Shown: positions 36,449-44,942 of the stretch, piece after piece
Numbering within the stretch: position 1 is the first letter of the stretch
How the letters are laid out: the number at the start of each line of letters is the position of its first letter
Assembly (NCBI RefSeq): GCF_000282135.1
Contig: NZ_AKJW01000018.1
Span: 275,756-339,755, forward strand
Direction of reading: 5' to 3'
DNA from: Herbaspirillum sp. CF444
GTDB taxonomy: Bacteria; Pseudomonadota; Gammaproteobacteria; Burkholderiales; Burkholderiaceae_D
Length of the DNA: 64,000 bases
The notes under the pieces: generated by a model
The model's input: only the letters and a program-made list of their open reading frames with translations
Databases searched by the model: none
What the model was told of the DNA's origin: nothing
Program-made: the position numbers and the translations under genes

Positions 36449-37147
36449 ATGAGCACACCCCTGATCAACCAACTGGGCGTCGTCAAACGTCACATCGAGC
36501 GTGCCGATGCCGTCGCCGTCGGCCACCTCGGCAAGCTCGGCGTGGCCACCGTACACGAGGCGCAGGGCCGCACCGGACTGCTGAAGCCCTATATGCGTCC
36601 GATCTGGCCCGGTGCGGCCGTGGCGGGCACTGCGGTCACCGTGCTGCTGCATCCTGGCGACAACTGGATGATGCATGTCGTGGCCGAGCAGATCCAGCCG
36701 GGCGACATCGTGGTCGCCGCGATCACGGCTGAATGCACCGACGGCTACTTTGGCGACCTGCTGGCGACCAGCTTCATGGCGCGCGGCGCGAAGGCGCTGA
36801 TCATCGATGCAGGCGTGCGCGACGTGAAGGTCCTGAAGGCCATGGGTTTCCCGGTGTGGAGCCGCGCCATCAGCGCCAAGGGCACGATCAAGGCCACGCT
36901 GGGCTCGGTCAACGTGCCGGTCATCTGCGCGGGGGCGCTGGTCAATCCGGGCGACGCCATCGTGGCCGATGACGACGGCGTGGTGGTAGTGCCGGCCTCC
37001 GACGCCACGCGCGTGGCGCAGGCCGCGCAAAAGCGCGAAGACCTGGAAGGCGAGAAACGCGACAAGCTGGCCGCCGGCGTGCTGGGGCTGGATATGTATA
37101 ACATGCGCGGTCCGCTGGAAGCGGCAGGGCTGAAATACATCGACTGA
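36449..37147 (+). CDS. ligK: 4-carboxy-4-hydroxy-2-oxoadipate aldolase, LigK-like
   Basis: 232 residues from the ATG at 36449, behind AAAGGA. Cleaves 4-carboxy-4-hydroxy-2-oxoadipate to pyruvate and oxaloacetate (EC 4.1.3.17), a class II metal-dependent aldolase of the RraA-like fold. Key regions: [30 protein letters not shown], and [12 protein letters not shown] with the catalytic Arg and metal-binding Asp. It directly follows ligJ, completing the last two steps to central metabolism. The ring-opening dioxygenase and dehydrogenase are not in the window. Confidence 0.9.
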   Translation: MSTPLINQLGVVKRHIERADAVAVGHLGKLGVATVHEAQGRTGLLKPYMRPIWPGAAVAGTAVTVLLHPGDNWMMHVVAEQIQPGDIVVAAITAECTDGYFGDLLATSFMARGAKALIIDAGVRDVKVLKAMGFPVWSRAISAKGTIKATLGSVNVPVICAGALVNPGDAIVADDDGVVVVPASDATRVAQAAQKREDLEGEKRDKLAAGVLGLDMYNMRGPLEAAGLKYID

Positions 37148-37289
37148 ATCTCTTTTCTCAAGGGGCGGAGCATGCGATGCGCATTTGCCAGCGTCAGGTA
37201 AGGGCGTGATGCGAATGGAAACTTTGGCGCGAATGTCCGGTAATTATTGAATGTGAATTGTCGGTAGCCGCCATTCCGCGCAAATGTTT

Positions 37290-37612
37290 CCGGTCGTGTC
37301 AATGCCTGTCGGATCAATACCTGGATCCGGGCGTTGTGCAACCAACGCAAGGCCGGCGTCTTCACTTGGTACGTCGACGGCTTCTTCCCGATATTCGTTG
37401 CAGAACGTGTTTCGCAAAATATGCGGATGGAGACCGATCTCTTCGTCGGGGAATGCTATTGGCGATCGACTTGTATTTGGCCGGCATCTTGTTGATACTG
37501 TCGAGGGACAGTGGCTTGCCGTTCCGTGGGTTGATAAGAAGAAACGGATGGGCAGGTTTTTGTTACCTTTCCATTTATCATCAATGCTTTTTACACATGT
37601 GGAGATCATGCC
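37290..37612 (-). pseudogene. Decayed tyrosine recombinase (integrase) fragment
   Basis: Three reading frames on the minus strand must be joined to give an integrase-like sequence. About 37604-37550 gives DDKWKGNKNLPI. About 37550-37449 gives HPFLLINPRNGKPLSL then DSINKMPAKYKSIA. About 37451-37371 gives DEEIGLHPHILRNTFCNEY. The last carries the HxxR catalytic pair of tyrosine recombinases (PHILR), though the usual His after the Arg is Asn. The order fits the family. At least two frameshifts, and no N-terminal part or active-site Tyr seen, so it is a remnant. The edges are approximate. It lies just after the ligJ-ligK island. Confidence 0.6.
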
Positions 37613-37638
37613 ATCGCATTCGTTTTCTTCTTGTTTTT

Positions 37639-37803
37639 ATGGACATGAAAGGCTGCTCTGCAAAATCGCCGAAGCATCCAGGCGGGAGCGTTGCCGAAGG
37701 TCGGTTCGGCTGGTTGCTGATGTTCGTCTTCGGCAGCATTGCACTGATGGGCGCGGGCCGTTTTTCGATCGACGCCGCATTGAGCCGGAAAGCCGGGGCC
37801 TGA
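37639..37803 (+). CDS. Small membrane protein or DoxX-like C-terminal remnant
   Basis: 54 residues from the ATG at 37639. A single hydrophobic segment ends in ALMGAGRFSIDAALSRK, which resembles the last helix and tail of DoxX-family proteins (GAGRxSxDAxL). DoxX proteins are about 130-160 residues, so this may be what is left of one, next to the integrase remnant. The stop lies one base before the start of the DUF1275 gene, which would allow coupled translation. Low certainty that it is made. Confidence 0.35.
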   Translation: MDMKGCSAKSPKHPGGSVAEGRFGWLLMFVFGSIALMGAGRFSIDAALSRKAGA

Positions 37804-37804
37804 G

Positions 37805-38542
37805 ATGAGCTCAATCGGCAGCCTCGCTGTTATGCCCAGGATTCCTCGCGCCACCTGTCAGGGCGTCGCCATGAGTTTCCTGGCGGGTTATGTGGACACG
37901 GTCGGTTTTGTCGCCTTGTTCGGATTGTTCACGGCGCACGTCACCGGCAACTTCGTCCTGATCGGCAGCGAGCTGGCCAATCCTTCGCATGGCGTGCTGA
38001 TCAAGTTCCTGGCGTTTCCCGCCTTCATCGGATCGGTGATCCTGACGCGGATGGCGGTGATCTGGCTGGAACGCAGCAACAAACCGGTACTGCCGTATGT
38101 GCTGATGCTGCAACTGTTGTTCCTGCTGGCGTTCATGGTGTTGGGGCAAAGCATTGCGCCCGTCGGCGTGGCCGATGCGAGAGCGACGACAGCCTTGCTG
38201 GCAGGCATGTTCGGCGCGGCGGCAATGGGTGTGCAGAACGCTGCCGCGCGCTTGATTTTGCCGCAATCGGCGCCAAGTACGGTCATGACCGGCAACGTCA
38301 CGCAACTGGTGATCGACGTCGTGGATATCGTGCGCGGCGCAGCAGATCAGAGCGTGCGTCAGCGCTGCGTCAAGTTTTTCTGGCCTATCGTCGCCTTCGG
38401 CGTGGGCGCCGTCAGCGGGGCATTTGCTTACCGTTATGCCTTGTTCCTGGCCTTGTTGTTGCCTGCGGCGATTCTGGTGGCCATGATCTGGACGGAGTAT
38501 CCGGGGCGAAAGTCGGGAGCGGCAACGTCTTCAACCCTATAA
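37805..38542 (+). CDS. DUF1275 (YoaK) membrane protein
   Basis: 245 residues, ATG at 37805. Six or more hydrophobic helices and the DUF1275 hallmarks: FLAGYVDTVGF in helix 1, FTAHVTGNFVLIG, GVQNAAARLILPQSAPSTVMTGNVTQL. Inner-membrane protein of unknown transport or sensing function. It starts one base after the preceding small ORF stop and is followed by an 85-base gap. Confidence 0.85.
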   Translation: MSSIGSLAVMPRIPRATCQGVAMSFLAGYVDTVGFVALFGLFTAHVTGNFVLIGSELANPSHGVLIKFLAFPAFIGSVILTRMAVIWLERSNKPVLPYVLMLQLLFLLAFMVLGQSIAPVGVADARATTALLAGMFGAAAMGVQNAAARLILPQSAPSTVMTGNVTQLVIDVVDIVRGAADQSVRQRCVKFFWPIVAFGVGAVSGAFAYRYALFLALLLPAAILVAMIWTEYPGRKSGAATSSTL

Positions 38543-38578
38543 TGAGCGCCTGGGCTGAATTCGGGCATCAAAAATAGG

Positions 38579-38602
38579 GATCTGCAGATCACGCTGCAGA
38601 TC
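38579..38602. promoter_or_regulatory. Inverted repeat before the DedA-rhodanese gene
   Basis: 9-bp arms GATCTGCAG and CTGCAGATC around a 6-base centre, 25 bases before the start codon at 38628. It could be an operator or a 5' leader hairpin; no T-run, so not a terminator. Confidence 0.4.
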
Positions 38603-38627
38603 GACAGACAAGGGTAGTGGTGCGGCG

Positions 38628-39551
38628 ATGACTTATTTGTATCACCTGATTGAACAGTACGGTCTGATCATCGTATTTCTGAATGTGCTGACCGAACAAC
38701 TCGGCGCGCCCATCCCTGCCTACCCGACGCTGGTCATCACCGGCGCGTTGGCCTACCGCGGCCAGTATCCCGTTGCACTGCTGTTGCTGGTGGCGGTGGT
38801 GGCCGCACTGATCGCCGATTATGTCTGGTATCTCGCCGGCAGGCGCTACGGTCGTCGCATCATGTCGACGCTGTGCCGCATTTCCCTTTCTCCCGATTCC
38901 TGCGTGCGCCAGACCGAGTCCATCTATTCGCGCTGGGGTGCGCGCTCGCTGCTGGTGGCCAAGTTCATTCCCGGTTTCGCTTCGATTGCCAGTGCGCTGG
39001 CTGGCACCGTCGGCACCTCGCGCGGCAAGTTCATTTTGTATGACGGCCTCGGCGCCGCCTTGTGGGCCGGCGTGGCGATCTTCCTCGGCGGCCTGTTCAA
39101 CACGGCCATCGACGACGTGCTTAACGTGCTGGCCGAACTCGGTCAGTACGGCATGATGCTGGTGGCGATCGGATTCGCCGTCTTCGTCGCCAGCAAGTGG
39201 TGGCAACGCCGGCGCTTCCGCAAGTCGCTGGAGATGGCGCGCATCTCCGTCGGCGAACTGGACGGCCTGCTCAAGAGCGGCGTGCGTCCGACCATCGTCG
39301 ACGTGCGCTCGCCGGCGTCGCAACAGGCCGGGCGCATTCCCGGCGCGCTGACGATTTCCAATCAGGAGATCCAGACTTTTGCCTTCGACGCGCCGATGGA
39401 GGATGAAGTCATCGTCTATTGCGCCTGTCCCAACGAGGCCTCGGCCGCGCTGGTCGCCAAGCAGCTCATGCGGCGCGGCTACAAGCGCGTGCGGCCGCTG
39501 ACCGGCGGCATCGACGCCTGGGTCGCCGCCGGTTACTCGGTCGAAGCCTGA
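38628..39551 (+). CDS. DedA-family membrane protein fused to rhodanese
   Basis: 307 residues. Residues 1 to about 195 form a DedA/VTT domain: LTEQLGAPIPAYPTLVITGAL, DYVWYLAGRRYG, and VAKFIPGFASIASALAGTVG, where F-x-P/R-x-x-P/R-G is the family motif. Residues about 210-307 form a rhodanese domain with the active-site loop VYCACPNEASA, keeping the catalytic Cys. DedA proteins flip lipids or undecaprenyl phosphate; the rhodanese half faces the cytoplasm and may transfer sulfane sulfur. Own promoter; 85 bases after the DUF1275 gene. Confidence 0.9.
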   Translation: MTYLYHLIEQYGLIIVFLNVLTEQLGAPIPAYPTLVITGALAYRGQYPVALLLLVAVVAALIADYVWYLAGRRYGRRIMSTLCRISLSPDSCVRQTESIYSRWGARSLLVAKFIPGFASIASALAGTVGTSRGKFILYDGLGAALWAGVAIFLGGLFNTAIDDVLNVLAELGQYGMMLVAIGFAVFVASKWWQRRRFRKSLEMARISVGELDGLLKSGVRPTIVDVRSPASQQAGRIPGALTISNQEIQTFAFDAPMEDEVIVYCACPNEASAALVAKQLMRRGYKRVRPLTGGIDAWVAAGYSVEA

Positions 39552-39600
39552 TCGGCTTTTTCATTTCGCTTTTTTATTTCATCCTTCTCCGGAAGTCTTC

Positions 39601-40527
39601 ATGTTCAGAATCAGTCTCGACGCCTTGTTGATTCTCGATGCCATCGATCGGCGCGGTTCGTTCTCGGCGGCCGGTCTTGAGTTGCATCGCGTGCCTTCGA
39701 CAATCTCTTACACCGTGTCGAAGCTGGAGCAAGACCTCGGCGTGCAGGTGTTCGAACGGCAAGGGCCGAAAGTCGTGCTCACGCGCGCCGGTGAAGAGTT
39801 GCTGAAAGAAGGGCGCTATCTGCTCAAGGCCGCCGAAGATCTCGAACATCGCGTGCGCCGCGTCGCTTCGGGCTGGGAGACCGAATTCACGATCGGTCTC
39901 GATTCCTTGTATTCCGCCGCGTCGCTGGAACCCGACATCGTCGCCTTTTATCAGGTCGCCGACCGCACGCGTTTGCGTATTGCACGCGAGTCGCTGGCCG
40001 GCACCTGGGAAGCCTTGCTCGATCGCCGCGTCGATCTGCTGATCGCGGCGCCAGGCGAAGGTCCGGCGGGCGGCGGTTATGTCGCGGAGCAGATCGGCAC
40101 GGTGAAATTTGTTTTCGTGGTGGCGCCGCATCATCCGCTGGCGAAGATGAACAAGGTCCTGAGCAAGGCCGACCTGCACCCGTATCGCGCCATCAGCGTG
40201 GCGGACTCGGCACGCAAGATGCCGCCGCGTACCGTCGGCCTGCTGTTCGGTCAGGATACGCTGACCGTGCCCGACATGCGCAGCAAATACGCTTTGCAGC
40301 TGGCCGGGGTGGGCTTCGGATTCTTGCCGGAGCCGTGCGTGCAAAAGTCGATCGCATCCGGCGCGCTGATCGTGAAGGAAGTGGAAGAGCCGCGTGCGGA
40401 AGAAAGCTTCTCGCTGGCCTGGCGTGTGGGGGAAGATGGTGCTGCGCTGACATGGTGGCTCAAGCGCATGCGCGAAACCGATATCCTCAAGCGGATGCTG
40501 TCGCAGATCGCTGACGGCGGTTTGTAG
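39601..40527 (+). CDS. LysR-family regulator, YhaJ/AaeR-like
   Basis: 308 residues, ATG at 39601 after GGAAG. Winged helix: ALLILDAIDRRGSFSAAGLELHRVPSTISYTVSKLEQDLGVQVFER. The VPSTISYTVSKLE recognition helix is typical of the branch containing YhaJ and AaeR, which respond to aromatic or electrophilic compounds. It is convergent with the azoreductase-pirin group; a T-N11-A type palindrome upstream of pirin (42161-42181) is its best candidate site. Target assignment is inference. Confidence 0.87.
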   Translation: MFRISLDALLILDAIDRRGSFSAAGLELHRVPSTISYTVSKLEQDLGVQVFERQGPKVVLTRAGEELLKEGRYLLKAAEDLEHRVRRVASGWETEFTIGLDSLYSAASLEPDIVAFYQVADRTRLRIARESLAGTWEALLDRRVDLLIAAPGEGPAGGGYVAEQIGTVKFVFVVAPHHPLAKMNKVLSKADLHPYRAISVADSARKMPPRTVGLLFGQDTLTVPDMRSKYALQLAGVGFGFLPEPCVQKSIASGALIVKEVEEPRAEESFSLAWRVGEDGAALTWWLKRMRETDILKRMLSQIADGGL

Positions 40528-40545
40528 ATTTCATTTAACAAATGT

Positions 40546-40587
40546 TAAAAAAGCGCGACAGCTTGTGGCTGTCGCGCTTTTTTTTTA
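40546..40587. terminator. Bidirectional terminator between LysR and azoR
   Basis: 11-bp stem AAGCGCGACAG / CTGTCGCGCTT with a 7-base loop, A-run before and T-run after; serves both convergent genes. Confidence 0.88.
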
Positions 40588-40621
40588 TGGATGCCTGTCG
40601 GATCGATCAGGCAGCAAGCAA

Positions 40622-41236
40622 TCAGGCTGCAATCAAGGCGCCGATCGTTTCGCGAGTTTGTGCGACAGCTTTTTCAACAGCCGCTTCGCCCATGCCCAAG
40701 CCTTCGCTGTGCACGAAGGTGACGTCGGTCATGCCGATGAAGCCCAGCACGGCGCGCAGGTAGGTTTCATGGAAGTCCATGACCTTGGCCGGGCCTTCGC
40801 TGTAGACGCCGCCACGCGAGGTGAAGACGTAAACCTTCTTGCCCTGGATCAAGCCGACCGGGCCGGTTTCGGTGTACTTGAACGTCACGCCGGCACGCGC
40901 CACGTGGTCGATCCAGGTCTTCAGCGTCGAGGTGATCGAGAAGTTGTACATCGGTGCGCCGATGACGATGATGTCGGCGGCGTTGACTTCGGCGATCAGT
41001 TCTTCGGAGACCTTCACCAGCGCCTGTTGCTCGGCGCTGCGCTTGTCGGCAGGCGTGAAGAAGGCGCCCAGCTTTTGCTCGTCCAGATGGGGAATCGGGT
41101 TGGCGGCGACGTCGCGTTCGACCACGACGCTGCCAGGCTGGGAAGCTTGCAGCTTGGCGACGAATTCGCCGGCGACCTGGCGCGAGATGGAGCCGGTGCT
41201 GCGTGCGCTGCTGTTGATGAAGAGGATGTTTGCCAT
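40622..41236 (-). CDS. azoR: FMN-dependent NADH azoreductase
   Basis: 204 residues from the ATG at 41236 behind AAGGAAAAA. Flavodoxin-like fold with the AzoR signature [14 protein letters not shown] for FMN phosphate, [19 protein letters not shown] and [10 protein letters not shown]. Reduces azo bonds and, probably more relevant, quinones by two electrons using NADH, protecting against thiol stress. It follows pirin on the same strand by 88 bases that include a hairpin. Confidence 0.93.
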   Translation of the reverse strand: MANILFINSSARSTGSISRQVAGEFVAKLQASQPGSVVVERDVAANPIPHLDEQKLGAFFTPADKRSAEQQALVKVSEELIAEVNAADIIVIGAPMYNFSITSTLKTWIDHVARAGVTFKYTETGPVGLIQGKKVYVFTSRGGVYSEGPAKVMDFHETYLRAVLGFIGMTDVTFVHSEGLGMGEAAVEKAVAQTRETIGALIAA

Positions 41237-41279
41237 GATTTTTCCTTGAGTGTGCGTTGTGTTTGGGTGTGAGAAGCCA

Positions 41280-41302
41280 TGCACCGCCGCAGTGGCGGTG
41301 CA
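41280..41302. promoter_or_regulatory. Hairpin between pirin and azoR
   Basis: Perfect 9-bp stem TGCACCGCC / GGCGGTGCA with a 5-base loop, between the pirin stop and the azoR start. No T-run on either side, so it may be an RNA-processing or stabilising hairpin rather than a terminator. Confidence 0.5.
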
Positions 41303-41324
41303 ATGACTTGTTTGCGTTGATGGA

Positions 41325-42026
41325 TTAGTAAGGCAGGTCGAAGAGCAGGAATTCAGCCGCTTCGGCCTTCTCGAAGGTGATCAGGCTTTCTGCGCTGATC
41401 TTGATCGCATCGCCGCCGGACAATTGCTTGCCGTTGACGGTGAGCTGGCCGCGGATCAGGTGCACGTAGCCCAGGCGTTTGGCGCCCAGCGCGTGTTCCA
41501 GTTTGGCGTCGCCGTTCAGGATCGAGGCAAAGATCGATGCATCCTGATGGATCAGCACCGAGTTGTCGCGACCGTCGGACGAAGCGATCAGGCGCAGCTG
41601 GCCTTGCTTTTGCTCCGGAGTGAAATTCTTCTCTTCGTAGCTTGGCGCAATGCCCTTCACGTTCGGCTGGATCCAGATCTGCAGGAAGTGCACCGGTTCC
41701 GTCTTCGAGTGGTTGAACTCGCTGTGGCGCACGCCGCTGCCGGCGCTCATGCGCTGGACGTCGCCGTAATGCAGGACCGAACCCGTGCCCATGCTGTCCT
41801 TGTGTTCCAGCGCGCCGTCGAGGACATAGGAGATGATTTCCATGTCGCTGTGGCCGTGCGTGCCGAAACCCATGCCCGGCGTGACGCGGTCTTCATTGAT
41901 GACTTGCAGCGGACCGAAGCCCAGGTGTTCCGGATCGTAGTAATGACCGAACGAAAATGTATGGTGCGAATTCAACCAACCGTGATCGGCGACACCGCGT
42001 TCGTTGTTTTTGCGAATTTGAAGCAT
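41325..42026 (-). CDS. Pirin-family protein (YhhW-like)
   Basis: 233 residues. Bicupin fold with metal ligands in [19 protein letters not shown] and HSEFNHSK; start [25 protein letters not shown] is characteristic of the YhhW/pirin group. YhhW shows quercetinase activity in vitro. Expected role is handling of aromatic or reactive compounds. It heads the unit with azoR, and a 21-bp palindrome at 42161-42181 marks its promoter. Native substrate unknown. Confidence 0.9.
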   Translation of the reverse strand: MLQIRKNNERGVADHGWLNSHHTFSFGHYYDPEHLGFGPLQVINEDRVTPGMGFGTHGHSDMEIISYVLDGALEHKDSMGTGSVLHYGDVQRMSAGSGVRHSEFNHSKTEPVHFLQIWIQPNVKGIAPSYEEKNFTPEQKQGQLRLIASSDGRDNSVLIHQDASIFASILNGDAKLEHALGAKRLGYVHLIRGQLTVNGKQLSGGDAIKISAESLITFEKAEAAEFLLFDLPY

Positions 42027-42160
42027 GATTTTCTCCGTCGGTTAGTGCGAACAAGGGCGTTTTCCACCTTGGAAAAGTGCCTTCTGTTTGCATGATTAAG
42101 TGGACAGAACGGAGTATGCGCGGGGCGAAATGAAAAGAAAAACGGAAAGATTTGTGATCT

Positions 42161-42181
42161 ATCATCGAATTATTCGATGAT
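42161..42181. promoter_or_regulatory. 21-bp inverted repeat, partner of the site at 29875
   Basis: Half-sites ATCATCGAA and TTCGATGAT around TTA. Differs from the site at 29875-29895 by one compensating base pair in each arm and the centre, so both follow ATYATCGAA-N3-TTCGATRAT. Fits a LysR T-N11-A box; 134 bases before the pirin start. The 119 bases beyond it up to 42300 are very AT-rich and hold nothing else I recognise. Confidence 0.62.
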
Positions 42182-42300
42182 TTAAATAAGTCATTGATAA
42201 ATAAGTACTTATTTTATTTTTAATATGTGTTTATAGTGAGTTTTTACGAATTTTTAACGTTTATTTTCAATAAAAATCGAAAATATGCCCAGCAAGCGAT

Positions 42301-42687
42301 CTACACGAAGGCCGTGCGTATCGGCGTGCCTTCGCGCAGCGTTTTGGTAACCGGCGTCTTTTCGCAGATTTCGCCGAGACGCGTGATCTGTTCCGGCGTC
42401 AGCGCATTGCCGAAGGTGACCGTGCGCTCGATGTTTTCCAGGCCGCAGTCGTCGCGGGAAAAGCGCGCGTCGATGTGGATGGTGCCGAGGTCCCAGCCCT
42501 TGCGGTCGGCATACATGCGCAGCGTCAGCGAAGTGCATGCGGCCAGCGCGGCCAGCAGCAACTCGTATGGCGCCGCGCCGGTATCGGTGCCGCCGTTGTT
42601 GGCCGGTTCATCCGCTTGCAGCTGATGGGTGCGGGCGCGAATGCGCTGCGCGTAGCCGGCGTCGTTGTGCAGGTGGACGGTCGCCAT
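42301..42687 (-). CDS. OsmC/Ohr-family peroxidase-like protein
   Basis: 128 residues from the ATG at 42687 (AAGGAGA upstream). OsmC fold: ADEPANNGGTDTGAAPYELLLAALAACTSLTLRMYADRKG contains the single conserved Cys on the long helix; the second Cys lies later in DDCGLENIERTV, and another in GEICEKTPV. Members reduce organic hydroperoxides or handle thiol-reactive species. It lies upstream of pirin-azoR on the same strand, matching their stress theme. Confidence 0.86.
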   Translation of the reverse strand: MATVHLHNDAGYAQRIRARTHQLQADEPANNGGTDTGAAPYELLLAALAACTSLTLRMYADRKGWDLGTIHIDARFSRDDCGLENIERTVTFGNALTPEQITRLGEICEKTPVTKTLREGTPIRTAFV

Positions 42688-42762
42688 GATGTTCTCCTTC
42701 AATGCAGGGATGAGGATGACTGATTGTTGCACATTCCATTTTCAAGTTTCCACCCGGCGTAA

Positions 42763-42790
42763 AAAAAGCCTGCACGCAGGCAGGCTTTTT
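42763..42790. terminator. Terminator between sodB and osmC-like genes
   Basis: 10-bp stem AAAAAGCCTG / CAGGCTTTTT with an 8-base loop, just past the sodB stop; on the minus strand it ends in a T-run. Confidence 0.85.
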
Positions 42791-42813
42791 CCAAGAGCAA
42801 AAACCGGATTTGC

Positions 42814-43392
42814 TTATGCGAAATTCTTCGCTGCGAAATCCCAGTTCACGATGCCCCAGAATGCTTCTGCATACTTCGCGCGTGCATTGCGATAGTCGAT
42901 GTAGTAGGCGTGTTCCCAGACGTCGATGGTCAGCAATGCCTTGCTGTCGGTGGTCAGCGGTGTGCCGGCGCCGGTGGTGTTGACGATGTCCAGCGTGCCG
43001 TCGGCTTTCTTGACCAGCCATGTCCAGCCCGAACCGAAGTTGGCCAGGCCTTGCTTGGTGAACTCTGCCTTGAAGGCGTCGAAAGTACCCCACTTGGCGT
43101 TGATGGCGTCAGCCAGTGCGCCGCTTGGAGCGCCCGCGCCCTTTGGCGTCAGGCCGTTCCAGTAGAAAGTGTGGTTCCAGATTTGCGCTGCGTTGTTGAA
43201 CACGCCGCCGGAGGACTTCTTGATGATGTCTTCGAGCGACAGGTTTTCGAATTCGGTGCCGGGGATCAGGTTGTTCAAATTGGTCACATAGGTCTGATGG
43301 TGCTTGCCGTAGTGGTATTCGAGCGTTTCCTTGGAAATGGTCGGCGCCAGTGCGTCCAGTTCATAAGGCAGTGCCGGGAGGGTATGTGCCAT
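42814..43392 (-). CDS. sodB: Superoxide dismutase, iron type
   Basis: 192 residues, standard size. Converts superoxide to O2 and H2O2 (EC 1.15.1.1) in the cytoplasm. Metal ligands are visible: His in [12 protein letters not shown], His in WNHTFYW, and Asp/His in [27 protein letters not shown] with a Gln-free middle segment and FGSGWTWLV point to the Fe-dependent SodB type. ATG at 43392 with GAAAGGA upstream; 167 bases after xseA on the same strand, with its own promoter. Confidence 0.96.
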   Translation of the reverse strand: MAHTLPALPYELDALAPTISKETLEYHYGKHHQTYVTNLNNLIPGTEFENLSLEDIIKKSSGGVFNNAAQIWNHTFYWNGLTPKGAGAPSGALADAINAKWGTFDAFKAEFTKQGLANFGSGWTWLVKKADGTLDIVNTTGAGTPLTTDSKALLTIDVWEHAYYIDYRNARAKYAEAFWGIVNWDFAAKNFA

Positions 43393-43559
43393 GGTGAATC
43401 CTTTCGGGTTTGTTGATTAAAACAAGGTTTTTATTCTGAGTCTGTGATTCTAAAGCGGATAGCGATTCTTTGCACTCCCGGAAGCGGCTTCCCGAGGTGT
43501 CGGAAGTCTGAATCCCGTGTAGGAAATTCGCGCACCCGGCACGCAAAACGTGATGATTC

Positions 43560-44942
43560 TCAATCAAGCGTCGGCTGCACGCTGGCGATGCCGACTTCGG
43601 CGCTGCCTTCGGCCAGCCGCAGCGTCACATTGCTGCGCGGCTGCAACTCCGATGGCGCGCGCAAGACTTTGCCTTTGCCGTCGGTGACGATGGCGTAACC
43701 GCGCTCCAGCGTACGCTGCGGATTGAGCAGTTCAAGCTGGGCGTTCTGCGCCGCCAGCAACTGGCGCTTGTGCTGACTGAGCAGGGCAACGGCGTTGCCG
43801 ATGCGGCGCTGCCGGTCGTTCAGCACGAGGCGCGCAGGGCGCGTGTCGGGCAGCCGGTTCTGCAGCCGCATCTGCAAATGCTGGAGCTGGTAGCGCGCCT
43901 TCGTGACCGGCGTGCGGGTGGCGTGCTCCAGCCGGGCTTGCAGCGCATTGAGCTTGACGCGCTCATGCGTGATGTAGGCAGTCGGGCTGACCAGGCGGCG
44001 CGACATCCAGTCGACGGTCTGGCTGCGTTCGGTCAGCTGGCGCTTGAAGGCGCGCGTCAGGTCGAGCGCGTGGCTGTGCAGTTCGGCCAGCCATTCGTTG
44101 CGCGGCGTGGCGCACAGTTCGGCGGCGGCGGTCGGCGTCGGCGCGCGCAGGTCGGCGGCGAAATCGGCAATCGTGAAATCGGTCTCGTGGCCCACGCCGG
44201 CAATCACCGGCACCGGGCAAGCCACGATGGCGCGCGCGACGGCTTCGTCATTGAAAGCCCACAGGTCTTCCATGCTGCCGCCGCCGCGGCCGACCAGCAG
44301 CACGTCGCATTCGGCGCGCTGCGAGGCGATCTGGAGGGCGCGCGCAATCTTGGCGCCGGCGCCTTCTCCCTGCACCGGCGTCGGATACAGGATCACCCGC
44401 ACATGCGGGGCGCGGCGGCGCAGCGCGGTCAGGATGTCATGCAACGCCGCTGCCTGCGGGCTGGTGACGATGCCGATGCAGCGCGGGAAAACCGGCAGGG
44501 GACGCTTGCGATCGGGAGCGAACAGGCCTTCGTTTTCCAGCTTTTCTTTCAGGCGCAGGAAGGCTTCGTAGAGATTGCCGACGCCGGCACGGCGGATCGC
44601 TTCGACATTGAGCTGATAGTCGCCGCGCGGCGCATAGAGCGTGACCAGCGTGCGCACCTCGACCTTGTCGCCTTCGCGCGGCGAGAAGCCGGCATGCTGG
44701 GCGCGGCCCTTGAACATCACGGCGCGCACCTGGGCGGCATCGTCTTTCAGCGTGAAATACCAATGGCCCGATGCCGCGCGGGTAAAATTGGATATTTCAC
44801 CGGATACCCAGACCAGCGGAAATGTCCGTTCCAGCACGCGCGCGACCGCCTGATTGAGCGCCGAGACGGCGAGTACCGGTGGGCCGGCCGGTGTGGTAGC
44901 TGCGGCAGAGTGCGGCGGGCTGGAAAAATCGTCGAGGGCCAT
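43560..44942 (-). CDS. xseA: Exodeoxyribonuclease VII large subunit
   Basis: 460 residues from the ATG at 44942; the frame is open further upstream but without family sequence. Single-strand exonuclease (EC 3.1.11.6) with XseB, used in mismatch repair and recombination. N-terminal OB fold ([25 protein letters not shown]) and catalytic domain with [29 protein letters not shown] and [28 protein letters not shown] coiled coil follows and the end is [11 protein letters not shown]. No xseB is adjacent. No clear Shine-Dalgarno. Confidence 0.95.
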   Translation of the reverse strand: MALDDFSSPPHSAAATTPAGPPVLAVSALNQAVARVLERTFPLVWVSGEISNFTRAASGHWYFTLKDDAAQVRAVMFKGRAQHAGFSPREGDKVEVRTLVTLYAPRGDYQLNVEAIRRAGVGNLYEAFLRLKEKLENEGLFAPDRKRPLPVFPRCIGIVTSPQAAALHDILTALRRRAPHVRVILYPTPVQGEGAGAKIARALQIASQRAECDVLLVGRGGGSMEDLWAFNDEAVARAIVACPVPVIAGVGHETDFTIADFAADLRAPTPTAAAELCATPRNEWLAELHSHALDLTRAFKRQLTERSQTVDWMSRRLVSPTAYITHERVKLNALQARLEHATRTPVTKARYQLQHLQMRLQNRLPDTRPARLVLNDRQRRIGNAVALLSQHKRQLLAAQNAQLELLNPQRTLERGYAIVTDGKGKVLRAPSELQPRSNVTLRLAEGSAEVGIASVQPTLD

